Assembly (NCBI GenBank): GCA_020443005.1
Contig: JAGRJA010000392.1
Coordinates: 1-7,477, forward strand
From: Pseudomonadales bacterium
Lineage (GTDB): Bacteria > Pseudomonadota > Gammaproteobacteria > Pseudomonadales > UBA7239
Length of the DNA stretch: 7,477 nucleotides
Direction of reading: 5' to 3'
The translations under genes were made by a program, and so were the position numbers. Below the pieces are notes generated by a model. The model ran no database searches and had not been told where the DNA came from. It saw only the letters and a program-made list of their open reading frames with translations. Below, piece by piece: positions 5,471 to 7,477 of the stretch. How positions within the stretch are numbered: position 1 is the stretch's first letter; each line of letters begins with the position of its first letter.

Positions 5471-5900
5471 ACGATGCCATGTTATTGATTGCTTTTATAA
5501 AAGCATCCGGAATTGACACTACTTTACCCATTTTCTGATCCACAAAAACCATACCTGCTTTGGCGCGTAAAATTTCTTTTGCCGTGTTTTTGTTGCTCAT
5601 TCTGAAAATAATGTCGTAGCCTTTTTCCTGTAAGTTGCAAATGGCAGCCTGGATAAAAATCGGGTCACCATAGCGTGCTTCGGCGCGGTATTGTGCGGTT
5701 AAATCGACATTGTAAGTAATGCAGTTATTGACCAGAAGGGTTGGGAAGCCAAGGGCGCTGATCAAGCGCATTTGTGCTTCATTCAGATAAGAAATCAGTA
5801 CATGATTGCCAACATGCAAACCGCCGGCCAGGTCATTGATATAAACAGTAATATCGGTTGAGAATATATAATTTTCCGGTAATGCGATATCGACACTCAT
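5469..5900 (-). CDS. Acyl-CoA thioesterase, hotdog fold (4HBT-like family)
   Basis: Encodes 143 residues, the normal size for a single hotdog domain, and has no signal peptide. The signature is HVGN (29-32), followed by ISYLNEAQMRLISALGF on the long central helix, and then VDLTAQYRAEARYGDP (65-80), the second conserved strand pair. MVFVDQKMGKVVSIP (117-131) gives the final strand. The pattern resembles the proteobacterial thioesterase family typified by Pseudomonas proteins beginning LPExFVFSTEI. The likely reaction is hydrolysis of an acyl-CoA thioester in the cytoplasm; the acyl group is unknown. The start at ATG 5900-5898 has only a weak GGA about 9 nt upstream. It converges on the LLM oxidoreductase gene across 56 bp. 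It may belong functionally to the same CoA-linked pathway but is not in that operon. Family assignment is good, substrate unknown. Confidence 0.85.
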   Translation of the reverse strand: MSVDIALPENYIFSTDITVYINDLAGGLHVGNHVLISYLNEAQMRLISALGFPTLLVNNCITYNVDLTAQYRAEARYGDPIFIQAAICNLQEKGYDIIFRMSNKNTAKEILRAKAGMVFVDQKMGKVVSIPDAFIKAINNMAS

Positions 5901-6194
5901 TCTGCTTTTTCCAAAGAGGGTGTGTTGTCGATACTAACTTTCAGCTGTAATAAGTGCTATATGTATTTTTCGTGAAAACGGGTTTGGTCTTTACCATTGC
6001 TTCGGTATTTACTGCTTGTTCGGGTGCAGCACGATTCGAAAATGAGCGAGAATGTTTTTGTTGTGAGTGCGAATGGTCGGGCTTTCTCCAGGGCATCCCA
6101 ATGTGCTCTGTCATTAGCGTGATTCATTGTTATTTGGGAGAGAAACAAAAAAGGCCGCCCATGCGACCTTTTTTGATGTTGTGGTTGGCGGTAA
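5901..6194. other. Intergenic stretch without a credible gene
   Basis: These 294 bases separate the thioesterase start from the pntB stop. They should hold the minus-strand thioesterase promoter, but no convincing -35/-10 pair is visible. A + strand GTG-initiated frame from 5954 has no ribosome binding site and runs through the terminator. Nothing resembling a tRNA or a known riboswitch was recognised. The only clear structure is the intrinsic terminator at 6147-6174. Confidence 0.6.
6147..6174 (-). terminator. Intrinsic terminator downstream of pntB
   Basis: AAAAAAGG (6147-6154) pairs with CCTTTTTT (6167-6174). After one C/A mismatch, CGC (6156-6158) pairs with GCG (6163-6165) around a CCAT loop. 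On the minus strand the stem ends in six Ts, 20 bp after the pntB stop codon. The A/T symmetry would also let it work on the + strand. Confidence 0.88.
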
Positions 6195-7477
6195 TCAGCC
6201 TTTAAATTCACCCACAATGTGTGAGATGGATTCCTTGGCATCACCAAACAACATGCGCACATTTTCGCCAAAGAAAAGCGGGTTATCGACACCGGAGAAA
6301 CCGGATGCCATTGAACGCTTCAACACAAAGACAGTTCGCGCTTCTGTGACATTGATAACAGGCATGCCATAAAGCGGGCTGTTTTTATCCTCGTTAGCTG
6401 CCGGGTTGACAACATCATTTGCACCAATAACGATGGCGACATCCATACTGGGCATCTGCGGGTTAATGTCATCCATTTCAACCAGCTGGTCATAAGGCAC
6501 ATTAGCTTCGGCAAGCAGTACATTCATGTGTCCGGGCATGCGGCCAGCAACCGGGTGGATGGCGAATTTGACTTCAGCACCATTGTCTTCGAGATGGTCC
6601 ATCAACTCCCTTACAACATGTTGTGCCTGAGCAACAGCCATGCCATAGCCAGGCACAAATACGACACTTTGAGCTGCCTCAAGGATCAGGTAGGCATCAT
6701 CGGCACTGATTGGCTTGACCTCGCCCTCAACCTTCGTTGAGGCCTGTTTTGCAGCGCCAAAACCGCTGAAAAGAACATTCCTGAGCGAGCGGTTCATGGC
6801 CTTACACATAATGTTGGTCAGAATAATACCGCTGGCACCAACAAGCGAGCCGGAAACAATCAGCAGGTTGTTGTTGAGTACAAAACCGGCGGCACAGGCG
6901 GCGAGGCCGGAGTAGGAGTTCAACAGGGAAATAACAACCGGCATATCGGCACCACCGATGGGTATGACAATCATCACACCAAAAACCAGTGACAGTATCA
7001 ACACCAGTGCAAAGCTTGTGGAGCCGACCCCTTCGCCAAGTGCAAAAGTGAAAGAGGCCAGCAGGATTATGCCGACAATTCCCGCATTGACCATTTGCTG
7101 CCCATTAAACTGAATGGGTTTGCCATTGATTTTTTCGCTCAGTTTGCCCCAGGCGACTATACTGCCGGTCAGGGTCACGCCCCCGATTAACACTGAAAGA
7201 ATGATGGTGAATTTTGCGAATGTGGAAGGGTCGCCGTCGAACAGCGCTGCCCAGCCAACCAGCAAACTCGCTGCACCACCGAAGCCGTTAAACAAAGCCA
7301 CCATTTCCGGCATTTTTGTCATTTCAACGGTTTTGGCAGCCCATGCACCAATAGCACCACCCACCAGAATACCCAGAATAATCCAGGTATAGTTGATGAT
7401 TTGTTGATCCCACAGGGTTACAACAATGGCGATGAACATGGCCAGTGAAGACAGCAGGTTGCCTTTTCGGGCTGTCG
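6195..7477 (-). CDS. pntB: NAD(P) transhydrogenase subunit beta, PntB (5' end cut by window)
   Basis: The frame stays open to the right edge and reads TARKGNLLSSLA before the first in-window Met at 7439. The true start therefore lies outside; 426 residues are visible against about 460 for whole PntB. The first part is a polytopic inner-membrane domain with many hydrophobic helices, including GGAIGAWAAKTVEMTKMPEMV and the IMCKAMNRSL segment that leads into the soluble part. The C-terminal NADP(H)-binding domain III is intact, with VPGYGMAVAQAQ, HPVAGRMPGHMNVLLAEA, IGANDVVNPAA, KRSM and NPLFFGENVRMLFGDAK. With PntA it couples hydride transfer from NADH to NADP+ to proton entry, supplying NADPH. 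The position of E. coli beta-His91 is Asn here (NGFGGAASLLVG), as recalled for Rhodospirillum-type enzymes. pntA is expected just beyond the edge. A strong terminator follows the stop, so this is the last gene of its operon. Confidence 0.97.
   Translation of the reverse strand, partial: TARKGNLLSSLAMFIAIVVTLWDQQIINYTWIILGILVGGAIGAWAAKTVEMTKMPEMVALFNGFGGAASLLVGWAALFDGDPSTFAKFTIILSVLIGGVTLTGSIVAWGKLSEKINGKPIQFNGQQMVNAGIVGIILLASFTFALGEGVGSTSFALVLILSLVFGVMIVIPIGGADMPVVISLLNSYSGLAACAAGFVLNNNLLIVSGSLVGASGIILTNIMCKAMNRSLRNVLFSGFGAAKQASTKVEGEVKPISADDAYLILEAAQSVVFVPGYGMAVAQAQHVVRELMDHLEDNGAEVKFAIHPVAGRMPGHMNVLLAEANVPYDQLVEMDDINPQMPSMDVAIVIGANDVVNPAANEDKNSPLYGMPVINVTEARTVFVLKRSMASGFSGVDNPLFFGENVRMLFGDAKESISHIVGEFKG

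Noticed and set aside
6147..6174. Possible small RNA with its own terminator in the intergenic stretch
   Set aside because: The hairpin is fully explained as the pntB terminator, and no promoter-like signal precedes it on the + strand.
5954..6205. Plus-strand 83-codon frame with a lipobox-like TACSG near its start
   Set aside because: It starts at a GTG without a ribosome binding site, runs through the strong pntB terminator and overlaps the pntB 3' end; its cysteine-rich sequence has no recognisable family pattern.
1..7477. CRISPR arrays, insertion sequences, tRNA or rRNA genes, attachment sites
   Set aside because: No regularly spaced repeats, transposase-like frames, terminal inverted repeats or tRNA-like clover structures were found by reading both strands.

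Overview
The window reads as chromosomal DNA of a gammaproteobacterium, probably an environmental or marine one. This rests on the proton-translocating transhydrogenase beta subunit at the right edge, the Pseudomonas-like hotdog thioesterase and moderate GC. The taxonomic call is an inference; no rRNA or tRNA is present. The left end (1-1382) is visibly more AT-rich than the genes from about 2200 onward.

Left block (1-1382, + strand). The C-terminal tail of an unidentified protein ends 4 nt before a 244-residue protein with a histidine/acid pattern like that of heme-oxygenase-fold diiron enzymes. A lipoprotein of the cytochrome P460 / cytochrome c'-beta type follows 32 nt later, with a single C-terminal CxxCH. 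The three probably form one transcription unit ending at 1382.

Middle block (1406-5412). A TetR-family regulator on the minus strand diverges from a three-gene + strand cluster: an aminoglycoside-phosphotransferase-fold small-molecule kinase, an AttH/CrtC-like lipocalin-type protein with a GSRDRSWG motif, and a luciferase-like oxidoreductase of a type best known from F420-using actinobacteria. The shared AT-rich promoter region carries a candidate operator. The most economical reading is a TetR-controlled pathway for an unknown hydrophobic or CoA-linked substrate: phosphorylation of a hydroxyl, an isomerase/hydratase/binding step, and a flavin or F420 redox step. This is the best candidate here for an undescribed system.

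Right block (5413-7477). A convergent 56-bp gap with a long inverted repeat and a T-run separates the oxidoreductase from a minus-strand acyl-CoA thioesterase. A 294-bp stretch without a credible gene follows; it holds a clear intrinsic terminator just after pntB. The minus-strand pntB gene runs off the right edge and lacks only its first few dozen codons.
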